37,969 nucleotides of DNA from SAR324 cluster bacterium JCVI-SC AAA005. GTDB lineage: Bacteria > SAR324 > NAC60-12. The notes below the pieces were generated by a model. It saw only the letters and a list, made by a program, of their open reading frames with translations. It did not search any database and had not been told where the DNA came from. The translations under genes were made by a program, and so were the position numbers. This document shows, in pieces, positions 16,830 through 26,445 of this stretch (position 1 is the first letter of the stretch; each line of letters begins with the position of its first letter). The stretch is from assembly GCA_000224765.2 (NCBI GenBank), contig AGAU01000097.1:1-37969 (forward strand), in the 5' to 3' direction.

Positions 16830-17990
16830 TTATCTCCGATAAAATTCAATTAAGTTCTCCACTACGTATTCCTGCATATCAAGGGTCAATCCCGGATAAA
16901 TCGGTAGGGCTAGCACTTCCTGCGCAGCACTGTCGGATTCAGGCAGGCTTCCAGGTCGATAACCAAGATCTGCAAAACATTCCTGTCGATGAAAAGGTAC
17001 GGGATAGTAAATTTCGGTGGCTACTCCTCTCTCCTGAAGAAATTTTTTGAGATCTTCCCTCCGCTGCACGCGCACAGTGTACTGGTTGTAAATATGGTGA
17101 TTTAGGAGATTGTCATCCTTATAGACAGCAGCAGGACAAACTACTTCTTCCAATTGCGCACTGCCAAGCAACTGATTATAGTGCGCAGCATTTTGACGAC
17201 GTTGCTCATGCCAAATTTCGAGACGTTGTAGTTTAATTCGCAGTACACAGGCCTGAATCGGATCCATTCTGAAATTTCCACCGATCACCTTGTGATAATA
17301 TTTCGGTTCTGCACCATGGACGCGCTTGATACGGAGTTGATGGTGTAATTCAGCATCGTTCGTAGTCACCATTCCACCGTCACCAACTCCCCCAAGGTTT
17401 TTGGAAGGGAAAAAGGACATGCAACCCACGTCACTCATTTCTCCTGCTCTTCGCGCTTCACCATTCAATCGATACTCTGCTCCAATGGCTTGGGCAGCAT
17501 CTTCGACAACAGCTATTCCAAATTGCTTGGCAACCGCAAGAATAGCCTGCATATCTGCGCACTGTCCAAAAAGATGAACCGGGATCACAGCCTTAACCTG
17601 CGCTAGTTCCTCTTCGGTATAATTCTCTAACTTTTCTTCAAGATGGTTTGGACAGAGATTGAAGGTTGTCGGATCAATTTCAAGAAAAACAGGTTCTGCA
17701 TTCAGACGCGACACTACACCTGCAGTTGCAAAAAAAGAAAAATCTGGGACCAGTACTTTATCTCCTTGACCAATATTGAGCGACATCAGAGCAAGCAGCA
17801 AAGCGTCTGTTCCCGAAGAGACACCTAAAGCATATTTGCAACCGCTGTATTCGGCCACAGCTTCTTCAAACCGCTCCAACTCAGGCCCCATGATGTAGCG
17901 AGTTGAGTCAATAACATCTGTGACTGCGGCAATTATTTCATCGCGTAAGCCCTCATGCTGAGGACGTAGATCAAGAAGAGGAATTTGCAT
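16830..17990 (-). CDS. DegT/DnrJ/EryC1/StrS-family PLP aminotransferase
   Basis: 386 residues from the ATG at 17990, which gives the canonical beginning MQIPLLDLRPQHEGLRDEI; a GTG at 18023 would add 11 atypical residues. PLP contacts are visible: GVSSGTDALLLAL, VEDAAQAIGAE (Asp164) and SFFPSKNLGGVGDGG with the Schiff-base Lys197. The family transfers amino groups to keto-sugars for cell-surface glycans or secondary products. No sugar nucleotide genes adjoin it, so the sugar cannot be named. It is convergent with the ArgH-type gene and lies beyond a decayed PAS gene. The family is certain, the substrate unknown. Confidence 0.9.
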   Translation of the reverse strand: MQIPLLDLRPQHEGLRDEIIAAVTDVIDSTRYIMGPELERFEEAVAEYSGCKYALGVSSGTDALLLALMSLNIGQGDKVLVPDFSFFATAGVVSRLNAEPVFLEIDPTTFNLCPNHLEEKLENYTEEELAQVKAVIPVHLFGQCADMQAILAVAKQFGIAVVEDAAQAIGAEYRLNGEARRAGEMSDVGCMSFFPSKNLGGVGDGGMVTTNDAELHHQLRIKRVHGAEPKYYHKVIGGNFRMDPIQACVLRIKLQRLEIWHEQRRQNAAHYNQLLGSAQLEEVVCPAAVYKDDNLLNHHIYNQYTVRVQRREDLKKFLQERGVATEIYYPVPFHRQECFADLGYRPGSLPESDSAAQEVLALPIYPGLTLDMQEYVVENLIEFYRR

Positions 17991-18137
17991 CAATGCTCTT
18001 TGTGTATTGGGTGGACTTTTCACTGAAGTGTATAAGGAAGTTGTGGGATATGCTTGCAGAAAAAATTTCAGCGGCGGCGGAAGAAACTCAAATTCAATAA
18101 ATAGCTATGACACTCGAATTTGAAGTTTCATGAAGTC

Positions 18138-19149
18138 TTAGTTGGCTGATTTTCTTTCTTGAGATTCAATCACTTGAATGAATCCCAGATAGCGTTGAGT
18201 TCCTGTACGTTGAACTGGGCTGCCCTGTACCCGCAACTGTATACGGCCTCCATTAGGAAGCAGATAACAATGGTTCAGGGTAAAGACTTACCCTTCTCAA
18301 TAGCTTGTTGCCATTGACTACGAACCTTCTCTTGTTCATTCTCTGGCACATGTTCCAAATAAGCCTGAAAAAAATTCGTTGGGCCTGTTGAAGGATGGAT
18401 TTGCAGAAGAGTGAAGAGTTGAGCAGAAGATTTGCCCTTCTTCCCATTGCCAATCACCCAAACGTGCCATTTGCTGCTGTAATAATCGATACTCACGTTC
18501 CTGAAGCTTCTGGAGCTCCTCCTGACGTTGAAGCGTCACGTTTTCAAGGACAACCTGACACCCTTCAATTCTACCGTCTTCTATCGGAGCAAGGGCAAAG
18601 CCATGTGCGACCACAATTTGCTCATCACGTAACTTCCATTATTCTCGCTGAGCTCCAGAATTTTGAAGAACTCGCACAAAGAAGTGACGGAAATTTTCTT
18701 GAGGATACCTGTGGAGGAAAAGCTACATCGGTATTCTTTCAGAATATAAATCTGGGTTTGCTTGTGCAAGCAGCTTGGTGGTTCAGTTCAAGAATTCGTG
18801 ACGACTCGTTAAGAATAAGGCACGGAAGAGGTGAATTACGAAAGAGAGCTTGTTAACGTGAACGAGATTCTTCCAGAGAATAGCGGATTTCCGGCAGTTC
18901 TTCATTCTGCACTCGTAACTCTTCCTGATGAATCCTCAGTTCCTGGAGTAACTCCTGTGGGGTTGGTACTTCCCTTTGTTGCTCAGAAAATTGCAGTAAA
19001 GTCTGATCTTCAGATTCCTGCCAATTTTTCTGCAAAAGTGAGTCGTTCCACTTTCGCATCTTATCCATTCTCTGCCTCAAGCGGGCGTTATCCAGCTTCA
19101 ATTGTTCAATCTCCAACAGCGACTCTTGCCTGCCCTTTATTTCATCCAT
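18138..19149 (-). pseudogene. PAS-domain protein, decayed by several stops and frameshifts
   Basis: Reading the minus strand across frames recovers one protein of about 335 residues. A ribosome site (CGGAG) and ATG (19149) start a coiled coil that includes ELRIHQEELRVQNEEL. A first PAS domain follows (YQALFRNSPLPCLILNESS..., then ILELNHQA), then LRDEQIVVAHGFALAP, a second coiled coil (LQRQEELQKLQEREYRLL), and a second PAS (LGDWQWEEGQIFCS... HVPENEQEKVRSQWQQAIEKG, LLPNGGRIQLRVQGSP), ending IESQERKSAN with TAA at 18138. Lesions: stops at 18853-18855, 18723-18725 and 18639-18641; frameshifts near 18770, 18430 and 18285. No kinase or GGDEF output domain follows, so the ancestor was probably a PAS-only protein. 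The number of lesions makes sequencing error unlikely as the sole cause. Confidence 0.8.
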
Positions 19150-19242
19150 TCTCTACTCCGAATTGAAAGACAACAACTAGTCTGGCAAGCGTTTAAAATA
19201 ATTCAACTTTGAAGATTCAAAAATTTAAATTTATTAAAAATA

Positions 19243-19767
19243 TCAATTAGTTCTCCAGAGCATTCCCAGTTTAGTACTATAGCCAACAGATCGAGCAGCA
19301 ACTTTTCCTGTGGGATCGATAACGTAGTATGTTGGGAAAGCTCCAATATGATAATTTGCTGTCATCTCCTGATCGCCAAAAAGAACGGGATACCTAAGTT
19401 GATGTCTCTGCAAAAACACATCAACCTCTTCCAAACTTTGATAGGAGAGGGCAACCAACCAGATCAACAATTCTCCCTTTTCCTGCTGTGACTGCAGACC
19501 TTCCAAATTTCCGATACTGAAATGGCAAACCGTACACCACGGAGCAAAGAAATAGAGCAGAACCGTCTTTCCTTTTGCATCAGACAAACTGTATGTTTGT
19601 CCATCTCTGGCAAAAAGCCGAAATTGTGGGGCAAGTTCTTTCTCAGGTACAAGTTCAAGGGCCTGCCAAGTAGTCACTCCCCAAAAGATCAAGCCTGCCA
19701 ATAGCAACGTTCGTAACCAACCGGCCATTCGGCCAGCCCAGGTTAACCAGCTTTTTTTGAGTTTCAT
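19243..19767 (-). CDS. Membrane-anchored thioredoxin-like protein (TlpA/ResA type)
   Basis: 174 residues. An N-terminal membrane anchor (about 17-33, LRTLLLAGLIFWGVTTW) is followed by a periplasmic thioredoxin fold with the redox pair WCTVC (Cys78/Cys81) and the cis-Pro loop GAFPTYYVID (Pro145). Such proteins reduce disulfides of apocytochromes c or other periplasmic targets, or act in oxidative folding. There is no ccm/ccs gene next to it to fix a role. The start codon is only 15 bp from the divergent typA start, so at least one promoter must lie inside the neighbouring gene. The AT-rich gap beyond its stop separates it from the PAS pseudogene. Confidence 0.85.
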   Translation of the reverse strand: MKLKKSWLTWAGRMAGWLRTLLLAGLIFWGVTTWQALELVPEKELAPQFRLFARDGQTYSLSDAKGKTVLLYFFAPWCTVCHFSIGNLEGLQSQQEKGELLIWLVALSYQSLEEVDVFLQRHQLRYPVLFGDQEMTANYHIGAFPTYYVIDPTGKVAARSVGYSTKLGMLWRTN

Positions 19768-19782
19768 CCCAACCCAAACCTT

Positions 19783-21609
19783 ATGCAGTTAGTCACCAAC
19801 CCGAAAATTCGTAATTTAGCTATTATTGCACATGTTGACCATGGCAAAACCACACTTGTCGATCAAATGTTTCGTCAAAGCGGATTGTTCCGTGAAAACC
19901 AAGAAATCCGTGACCGCCTAATGGACTCCATGGAACTGGAAAAGGAACGTGGAATCACGATTTCTGCCAAAAACTGCTCTATTGAATGGAAAGGCACCAA
20001 AATCAACATTCTTGATACCCCAGGACACGCAGATTTTGGAGGAGAAGTTGAACGCGCTCTGACAATGGTTGATGGGGCAATTTTGCTGGTCGATGCTTCT
20101 GAAGGCCCTCTGCCTCAAACCCGCTTTGTCTTGAAAAAAGCTCTCGAAAATCGAACACAAGTATTAGTTGTCATTAATAAAATTGATCGACAAGATGCCC
20201 GCCCAGCTGAAGTTCTGAATGAAGTCTATGATTTATTTATTGATTTAGAAGCCGATGATGGGCAAATTGACTTCCCAGTATTTTATGCCGTTGGACGCGA
20301 AGGTATTGCAAAAATCTCTTTGGACGCTGATTCAAATACTCTTGAACCTTTGTTAGATGGAGTCGTGGATCACATACCTGCTCCACGTTTCAAGGAAGAC
20401 GCGCCTTTTCAGATGTTGGTCGCTGATCTGGGTTATTCCGAATTTTTGGGACGCCTCGCTGTAGGTCGGGTAATGAATGGGCAGGTACAACGTAATGAAC
20501 CACTTGTCTGCCTCGGTGAGGAAGGTACCAAGGCCCTCCGGGCCACGAAGTTGCAGGTATATCGTGGAACTAGTATGGCAGAAGTCGGCGAAATTGAGGC
20601 CGGAGATATTCTGATTCTTGCTGGAGTGGAAGACGTTCATATTGGCGACACGATCTGTCATGCAGATAGCCCAAAAGCTCTCCCGCGGCTAAGGATTGAC
20701 GAGCCCACAGTATCAATGAGATTCTTCACAAACACCTCTCCACTTTCTGGGCAAGAAGGAAAGTTTGTTCAGTCTACAAAACTTCGAGAAAGATTACTTC
20801 GGGAAACTCTGAGGAATGTTTCCTTACAAATAGAAGACACTGATGATGCGGAATGCTTCCTGGTGAAAGGGCGAGGCGAACTGCAAATGTCGATTTTGAT
20901 CGAAACCATGCGCAGGGAGGGGTTCGAGCTTTCCGTAGGCCGCCCAGAAGTCATCTGTCGACGTGAAGGGACTCAACTACTGGAACCCATCGAAGAAGTC
21001 TACATTGATTGTGACGAAGATTTTCTTGGCATTGTTTCTGAAAAATTGTCGCTCCGCAAAGGGAGAATGGTAAATCTGGTCAATCATGGTACAGGTCGAA
21101 TTCGTGCTCAGTTTCAAGTCCCCTCTCGGGGACTGATCGGATATCGGAATGAATTTCTAACTGATACTCGCGGCACTGGTATTCTCAACTCTATGCTCCT
21201 TGGCTATGAGCCCCATCGTGGAGCTTTACCAACTCGCCTGACAGGGTCTCTAGTTGCAGATCGCAGTGGAAAATCAGTGGCATATGCGCTATTTAACTTG
21301 GAACCTAGGGGCCGACTTTTTATCGGACCGGGTATCGAAGTTTATGAAGGGGTAATCATTGGGGAACACAATAGAAATAGCGATTTGAACGTTAACCCCT
21401 GTAAAGAGAAAAAACTGACCAATGTCCGTGCATCTGGGAAAGACGAAAACACTGTCTTGACTCCTGTTTTGCCGCTTACGCTGGAACAAGCTATTGAATT
21501 TATTGTCGATGACGAAGTTGTGGAAGTGACCCCTAAAAGTATTCGTCCTCGCAAAGCCATTCTCAACAATTCATCTCGTCAAATTGCTGCTAAACGCATT
21601 ACCCCCTGA
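19783..21609 (+). CDS. typA: Ribosome-associated translational GTPase TypA/BipA
   Basis: 608 residues, against 607 in E. coli. GTPase motifs are in order: G1 AHVDHGKT (16-23), switch region RGITI (56-60), G3 DTPGH (78-82) and G4 NKID (132-135). EF-G-like domains follow, with the C-terminal segment typical of TypA (PSRGLIGYRNEFLTDTRGTG; LFNLEPRGRLFIGPG). It binds the ribosome and supports 50S assembly and growth under stress or cold. No Shine-Dalgarno is seen before the ATG (CCCAAACCTT precedes it), and only 15 bp separate it from the divergent thioredoxin gene, so the mRNA leader may be short or absent. A hairpin follows the stop. Confidence 0.96.
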   Translation: MQLVTNPKIRNLAIIAHVDHGKTTLVDQMFRQSGLFRENQEIRDRLMDSMELEKERGITISAKNCSIEWKGTKINILDTPGHADFGGEVERALTMVDGAILLVDASEGPLPQTRFVLKKALENRTQVLVVINKIDRQDARPAEVLNEVYDLFIDLEADDGQIDFPVFYAVGREGIAKISLDADSNTLEPLLDGVVDHIPAPRFKEDAPFQMLVADLGYSEFLGRLAVGRVMNGQVQRNEPLVCLGEEGTKALRATKLQVYRGTSMAEVGEIEAGDILILAGVEDVHIGDTICHADSPKALPRLRIDEPTVSMRFFTNTSPLSGQEGKFVQSTKLRERLLRETLRNVSLQIEDTDDAECFLVKGRGELQMSILIETMRREGFELSVGRPEVICRREGTQLLEPIEEVYIDCDEDFLGIVSEKLSLRKGRMVNLVNHGTGRIRAQFQVPSRGLIGYRNEFLTDTRGTGILNSMLLGYEPHRGALPTRLTGSLVADRSGKSVAYALFNLEPRGRLFIGPGIEVYEGVIIGEHNRNSDLNVNPCKEKKLTNVRASGKDENTVLTPVLPLTLEQAIEFIVDDEVVEVTPKSIRPRKAILNNSSRQIAAKRITP

Positions 21610-21650
21610 CGAATTTGTTCGACTTTCTTTTGTAATCTCTTACATTGCCA

Positions 21651-21672
21651 CCGATGAGTGTTTGCTCATCGG
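21651..21672. terminator. Hairpin between typA and the photolyase gene
   Basis: CCGATGAG-TGTTTG-CTCATCGG is a perfect 8-bp stem with a 6-nt loop, 41 nt after the typA stop. No T tract follows, so termination may be partial or factor-dependent. Confidence 0.5.
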
Positions 21673-21805
21673 AGCTCTAACAATTGTAGCTGGCCCATCA
21701 ATTTTTTCTCTGTGCTCTCCAATTTTGTCAGAGAATAGTTTCAGGCAACCTAAGACTGGAATCAGTCAAATCTGGCGCTGCTCTCCCTCAATCCCATGGC
21801 ATTCC

Positions 21806-23212
21806 ATGAGAACTACGCTGGTATGGCTTCGCAACGATCTTCGACTACATGATCACCTGCCCTTGCAATGTGCTCTCGAGAAGTCCGACCGACTACTGCT
21901 GATCTACTGCCTGCCAGATTCCTGGTTTCAACCTACCACTTACGGTTTCCCAAAGATCAGTAACGTTCGCTTAGAGTTCCTGTTCCAAAGCCTGGCCGAT
22001 TTAAGAAAGCATGCCCAGGAACGAGGTGGAGAATTGATCTTTCGACAGGGCAATCCACCCAAAGTTATTGCAGAGTTAGCAGAGCACTATCAGGTTGACG
22101 GCGTCTTCGCCCACCGTGAACATGCACCTGAAGAAAAACGTGAAGAAGACAAGCTCCGTGAGACACTGAAGGTCCCTTTACGACTCTATGACGGGAATAG
22201 TTTGCTGAAAGAAACTGAACTGCCTTTTTCTTTGGTTGACCTCCCAAAAGTTTTCAGTAATTTCCGCAAACAGGTAGAAAAAGAAGTCCAAATCAGTCGT
22301 CCCATTGCAGTCCCGAAAATTCTTCCTGCACAACCACAAAACTGCCTACCAGGTATCATTCCAAACCTTGAAGACATGGGTTTTGAGCCTTTAATTCGGG
22401 ATATTCGTAGTGTCTACAGATTTGTAGGAGGAGAGACTGCGGCATTGTCCCGCGTTCAACACTACTTATGGAAATCACATGCAATCAAGACCTATAAAAA
22501 GACACGCAATGGGATGCTGAAACCAGATGACTCCGCAAAACTTTCACCCTGGCTGGCTTTGGGTTGTCTATCTCCAAAGCATGTTTACCAAGAGGTCCGT
22601 CGATACGAAAATGATGTGATTGCTAACGATTCAACGTACTGGCTGATTTTCGAAATCTGGTGGCGAGAATTTTTCCGCTGGATCACAAGGCTGCATGGCG
22701 AGAACTTGTTCCGGTCTGGCGGTATACGCAACCAATCACCAAAAGTAGCTAATTGGGATAAATGTCTAGATGCTTGGTGCCAAGGACAAACGGGAGTACC
22801 TTTTGTGGATGCGCATATGAGGAAGCTCAACGCTACTGGATACATGTCCAATCGAGGAAGACAAAACGTAGCTAGTTTTCTTGTTCGAGACCTACGACAG
22901 GATTGGCGCTTGGGTGCTGCCTATTTCGAAAGTCGCTTGATTGACTATGACGTTCACAGCAATTGGGGAAACTGGAACTATGTCGCCGGGGTTGGTAACG
23001 ATCCAAGAGAAGATCGTTACTTTAATTTGGTAACCCAAACACTCCGGTATGATCCAAATGGAGAATTCATTATTCGTTGGGTCCCTGAATTGCGTGACGT
23101 ACCACCAAAAGAAATTCCACATATAGTGCAATTCACCCGGCAGCAAAGAGAGAAGTATCGGTTGGGTGCTTACCCAGAGCCCATCGTATTTTCTTCAGCT
23201 TGGCGTCGTTAA
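21806..23212 (+). CDS. DASH-type cryptochrome/photolyase
   Basis: A 468-residue flavoprotein. The N-terminal antenna-binding domain begins TTLVWLRNDLRLHDH. The C-terminal FAD domain has the hallmark GVGNDPREDRYFN, preceded by WGNWNYVAG, which is typical of the CRY-DASH branch. Known members repair cyclobutane pyrimidine dimers, mainly in single-stranded DNA, using blue light. The start is the ATG at 21806; a longer frame reaches back into typA but adds 74 residues without family character. It lies downstream of typA in the same direction after 196 nt with a hairpin, so a separate promoter is likely. Its presence suits an organism exposed to sunlight. Confidence 0.93.
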   Translation: MRTTLVWLRNDLRLHDHLPLQCALEKSDRLLLIYCLPDSWFQPTTYGFPKISNVRLEFLFQSLADLRKHAQERGGELIFRQGNPPKVIAELAEHYQVDGVFAHREHAPEEKREEDKLRETLKVPLRLYDGNSLLKETELPFSLVDLPKVFSNFRKQVEKEVQISRPIAVPKILPAQPQNCLPGIIPNLEDMGFEPLIRDIRSVYRFVGGETAALSRVQHYLWKSHAIKTYKKTRNGMLKPDDSAKLSPWLALGCLSPKHVYQEVRRYENDVIANDSTYWLIFEIWWREFFRWITRLHGENLFRSGGIRNQSPKVANWDKCLDAWCQGQTGVPFVDAHMRKLNATGYMSNRGRQNVASFLVRDLRQDWRLGAAYFESRLIDYDVHSNWGNWNYVAGVGNDPREDRYFNLVTQTLRYDPNGEFIIRWVPELRDVPPKEIPHIVQFTRQQREKYRLGAYPEPIVFSSAWRR

Positions 23213-23318
23213 ATTGATACCGCAAATTTCTTCGAGCTTGTTGTGAACAAGGCAAATATGAAAAAATAATTGAATTAGTTAAAAGCCTTCTTTTCTACCA
23301 TATTTCTGACAGCTCACG

Positions 23319-24698
23319 ATGTCTTTGCAGCTTCAACCACAGCCCACACCGCTTGATTGGCCAGGTGCTTTAGAGCACTTGCGCGAGGTGCTACCACGTT
23401 GGCAGCATCGCAATCAAAGTCCTATTCTCCAACTCTGCATTCCGCTTGCAGAAGCAGATCCTCTTGAGTGGCTTCAGCATCAAGCGGGGGCTACACGTGT
23501 TTATTGGTCTGACCGAGATCACCAACTCCAACTGGCCGGATTGGGAGCAGCTTTGCAAATCCAAGGTCCCACCGATGAGGTGCTGGAGAAGATAGCTGGA
23601 TGGCAAAAGCTTGTTCTTCCCGACACTGCCTTCCTTGGTGGCATACCTTTTCATAGCTCACCCAGGGGGGCTCAGCAGTGTGGCTACTTTCAAAAAGCGG
23701 CCTTTGTGTTGCCCTTTCTAATGGTCCAACAAGACTCCAATGGCAGTTTTCTCTGGGTACATCTTGCTCAAGATATAGAAGGAGCCTCAACAATTCAGCA
23801 ACTTTTCGACTTAATGGATCGTTTAAAGTTTTCCTCCAAACCACAGCTGTTTGACAGCCGTAGAATCAGTATTATTAAGAGGAATGAAACCCCAAATGAA
23901 GCTGACTGGATTCATTCAGTCAAAGCAGCCCTCAGTCAAATTCGAGCCAATGAATGCGAAAAAATCGTCTTGGCTCGCCAATCCCATTTTCAATTGAACA
24001 CAAGCCCCGATCCATTTGATCTGCTGAATCAACTCCGTCAACAAGCACACCATGCCTACCACTTTGCATGGCAGGATGTCGAAGGACCGGCATTTTTAAG
24101 CATCACGCCTGAAAGATTCTTCCGAAGAAAGCGCCAAAATCTAGAAAGTGAAGCGCTGGCAGGCACCCGGCCAAGAGGACAGAACGCATATCATGATGAG
24201 CAGTTGACCCACGAGTTATTCCATGACACGAAAGAAGTTCGGGAACATCTTGTTGTTTTGCGCTTCATGGAAGAACGCTTCTCAAAACATTGTCGAGTTG
24301 TGGAAAGGCTCTCCCATCTTGAACCCCTCAGACTGAAGCATGTTCAACATTTACTAAGTCGCCTACAAGGGCGATTATTGGATGACGTGACAGATGCTCA
24401 GCTTCTTTCATCGCTACATCCAACTCCTGCAGTATGTGGATTGCCTCAAGCAGTTTCCAGAACTCAAATCAACAACTTGGAATCATTTGACCGCGGCTGG
24501 TACGCAGGTCCTATTGGTTATTTCAGCAAACACCAAAGTGAGTTTGCTGTGGGTATTCGTTCCGGAGTATTGGAGGGAGATTCCCTAACAGTGTATACAG
24601 GTGCAGGCATTGTTGAGGGTTCTGATCCACACCGTGAATGGCAAGAGTTAGATCACAAACTCCGTAGTTGGGAAGTCCTGCTCGGGAATCCCGCATGA
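23319..24698 (+). CDS. menF: Isochorismate synthase (MenF/EntC/DhbC family)
   Basis: 459 residues. Converts chorismate to isochorismate, the first committed step to menaquinone here because menD follows directly. Chorismate-enzyme motifs: EKIVLAR (214-220, with Lys215 at the position of the general base), SITPERFFRR, EALAGTRPRG (278-287), HDTKEVREH, HPTPAVCG (367-374), WYAGPIGY (394-401) and GAGIVEGSDP (428-437). The poorly conserved N-terminal 200 residues are normal for the family. Its stop overlaps the menD start (ATGA). Salicylate or siderophore use is possible in principle for this family, but the menD partner favours menaquinone. Confidence 0.93.
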   Translation: MSLQLQPQPTPLDWPGALEHLREVLPRWQHRNQSPILQLCIPLAEADPLEWLQHQAGATRVYWSDRDHQLQLAGLGAALQIQGPTDEVLEKIAGWQKLVLPDTAFLGGIPFHSSPRGAQQCGYFQKAAFVLPFLMVQQDSNGSFLWVHLAQDIEGASTIQQLFDLMDRLKFSSKPQLFDSRRISIIKRNETPNEADWIHSVKAALSQIRANECEKIVLARQSHFQLNTSPDPFDLLNQLRQQAHHAYHFAWQDVEGPAFLSITPERFFRRKRQNLESEALAGTRPRGQNAYHDEQLTHELFHDTKEVREHLVVLRFMEERFSKHCRVVERLSHLEPLRLKHVQHLLSRLQGRLLDDVTDAQLLSSLHPTPAVCGLPQAVSRTQINNLESFDRGWYAGPIGYFSKHQSEFAVGIRSGVLEGDSLTVYTGAGIVEGSDPHREWQELDHKLRSWEVLLGNPA

Positions 24699-26389
24699 AC
24701 CCCAATGAGTGTTTGAGTTATTGGTTGATTGAAGAGTTGGTGGCTCAGGGCATCACGCAATTCTGTATCTCACCTGGTTCTCGTTCTACCCCTCTGACAG
24801 TTGCTGCTGCTCGAAATCATCAAGCAAACACTCAAATTTTTCTGGATGAGCGGGCAGCCGCATATTTTGCAATGGGCTGGGCTCGTGCTACAGATCAAGC
24901 AGCTGTCCTGATTTGCACCTCAGGCACCGCTGGAGCCAACTTCTACCCGGCTATAATCGAAGCCAGTGTGGAACACATACCCGTGTTGGTAATTACTGCA
25001 GACCGACCACCTGAATTACAGCTAACCGGGGCAAACCAAACAGTTGATCAAAATCAAATGTTTGGTAGTCATACTCGCTGGTTTTATGATCCGAGTTGTC
25101 CTGATCCCACTTTACAAGAGAGTACCGTCAAATCATGGGCTGCTCAAGCAGCCTTGCGCAGTGCCTATCCAGATCCAGGTCCGGTTCATATCAACCTACC
25201 TTTCCGTGAACCTTTCCTTTCAGAAGAACATTCCAACCCTCCAAAAGTATCATCACCAAATTTTCAACTAGGTGTTCCACGCCAAAAACTAGCCAAGGAT
25301 GATTTACAAGCGCTCCGTAAAATCCTTAAGGCAGACCGTGGATTGGTGACCCTTGGAGAACTGCCAGTGCATGCTTATTCGTCGGTTGGGAACTTTGTAG
25401 AAAACCTGAACTGGCCAGTCTTTGCAGATACCACTTCTGGATTTCGTTTTGGAAATTTGACTCAGCGAATTAATCTGGCTGACCAACTATTGCTTCAGGA
25501 TCATTGGCGAAAGGCTGTACCTGAAGTTTGGATCCATCTTGGTAACCAATTCGTCTCAAAACGCTGGCTACAATGGTGGAAAGATTGCCACTTGACCCGT
25601 AAGATTGTTGTTACGAATCACGCCGAGAGACAGGATCCGTCCCAACAACCACACTGGCGGCTGCAATTGGACTGGGAGGCACTTGAGGAGATTCTTCCGA
25701 TCAGAGAAGCAATTCCTACCTCAACTCATTGGCTGGAGCGATGGAAGCTGGGCTCTCAAGCATTGGAAGAGCAGGCAGCACAGTGGTGGGATAAAACTGA
25801 GAGGTTCGGAGAAGTATCTATTGTTCGAGAGTTGGTTCGTAAAATTCCAATAGAACATGCCCTTTTTGTAGGAAACAGCCTGCCAATTCGTGAAGTTGAT
25901 ATGCTTTCAGAAAACCGTAATACTCCTTTAAGAGTAACCGCTAATCGTGGAGCAAGCGGCATTGACGGTCAAATTGCAACGGCCTGTGGATGGGCCAAAG
26001 GTCATCAGCAACCAACCACAATTCTCTTAGGCGATCTTTCCGCAATACACGATCTAAATTCCCTCCTGTTGATCCGTGAAAGCCCTGTTCCTGTAACCCT
26101 AATTATTCTGAACAATGATGGAGGAGGGATTTTCTCAATGCTACCTATCTCCAAGCAGAAAGATGTTTTTGAGCGTTTTTTTGTTACGCCGCATGGTTGT
26201 GAGTTTTCTAAAGTTGCGGCGATGTTTGATCTGGATTACTTTCAACCAGAAAACCAGGAACAGATCTACAAAAGTTTTCAAGAGGCATGGCATTCAAACA
26301 AGCCTTCTCTGATTGAAGTCAAGACTGATCGTGAACAAACAGCAGCCCAATTTCTGGCTTGGCAAGATCATGTTAAAAAACATGTCTGA
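24695..26389 (+). CDS. menD: SEPHCHC synthase MenD
   Basis: A 564-residue thiamine-diphosphate enzyme. It adds the succinic-semialdehyde unit from 2-oxoglutarate to isochorismate in menaquinone synthesis. The start is the ATG at 24695, overlapping the menF stop; the protein then begins MNPNECLSYWLIEEL, as in the family. Markers are FCISPGSRSTPLTVAA (23-38), DERAAAYFAMGWA with catalytic Glu52, CTSGTAGANFYPAIIEA, and the TPP end NNDGGGIFSMLP. menF-menD coupling is a common arrangement; the later men genes (menC, menE, menB, menH) are not in the window. The next gene, a shikimate-kinase-like protein, follows after 56 nt on the same strand. Confidence 0.95.
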   Translation: MNPNECLSYWLIEELVAQGITQFCISPGSRSTPLTVAAARNHQANTQIFLDERAAAYFAMGWARATDQAAVLICTSGTAGANFYPAIIEASVEHIPVLVITADRPPELQLTGANQTVDQNQMFGSHTRWFYDPSCPDPTLQESTVKSWAAQAALRSAYPDPGPVHINLPFREPFLSEEHSNPPKVSSPNFQLGVPRQKLAKDDLQALRKILKADRGLVTLGELPVHAYSSVGNFVENLNWPVFADTTSGFRFGNLTQRINLADQLLLQDHWRKAVPEVWIHLGNQFVSKRWLQWWKDCHLTRKIVVTNHAERQDPSQQPHWRLQLDWEALEEILPIREAIPTSTHWLERWKLGSQALEEQAAQWWDKTERFGEVSIVRELVRKIPIEHALFVGNSLPIREVDMLSENRNTPLRVTANRGASGIDGQIATACGWAKGHQQPTTILLGDLSAIHDLNSLLLIRESPVPVTLIILNNDGGGIFSMLPISKQKDVFERFFVTPHGCEFSKVAAMFDLDYFQPENQEQIYKSFQEAWHSNKPSLIEVKTDREQTAAQFLAWQDHVKKHV

Positions 26390-26445
26390 GCCTGGAGTTT
26401 ATCCAACAGTACCTGCTCCAGAGGCACCTGCCCCATTCCCAGCCC

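Noticed and set aside
18395..18856. Rightward 153-codon frame
   Set aside because: It is antisense to the PAS pseudogene, whose minus-strand similarity explains the region.
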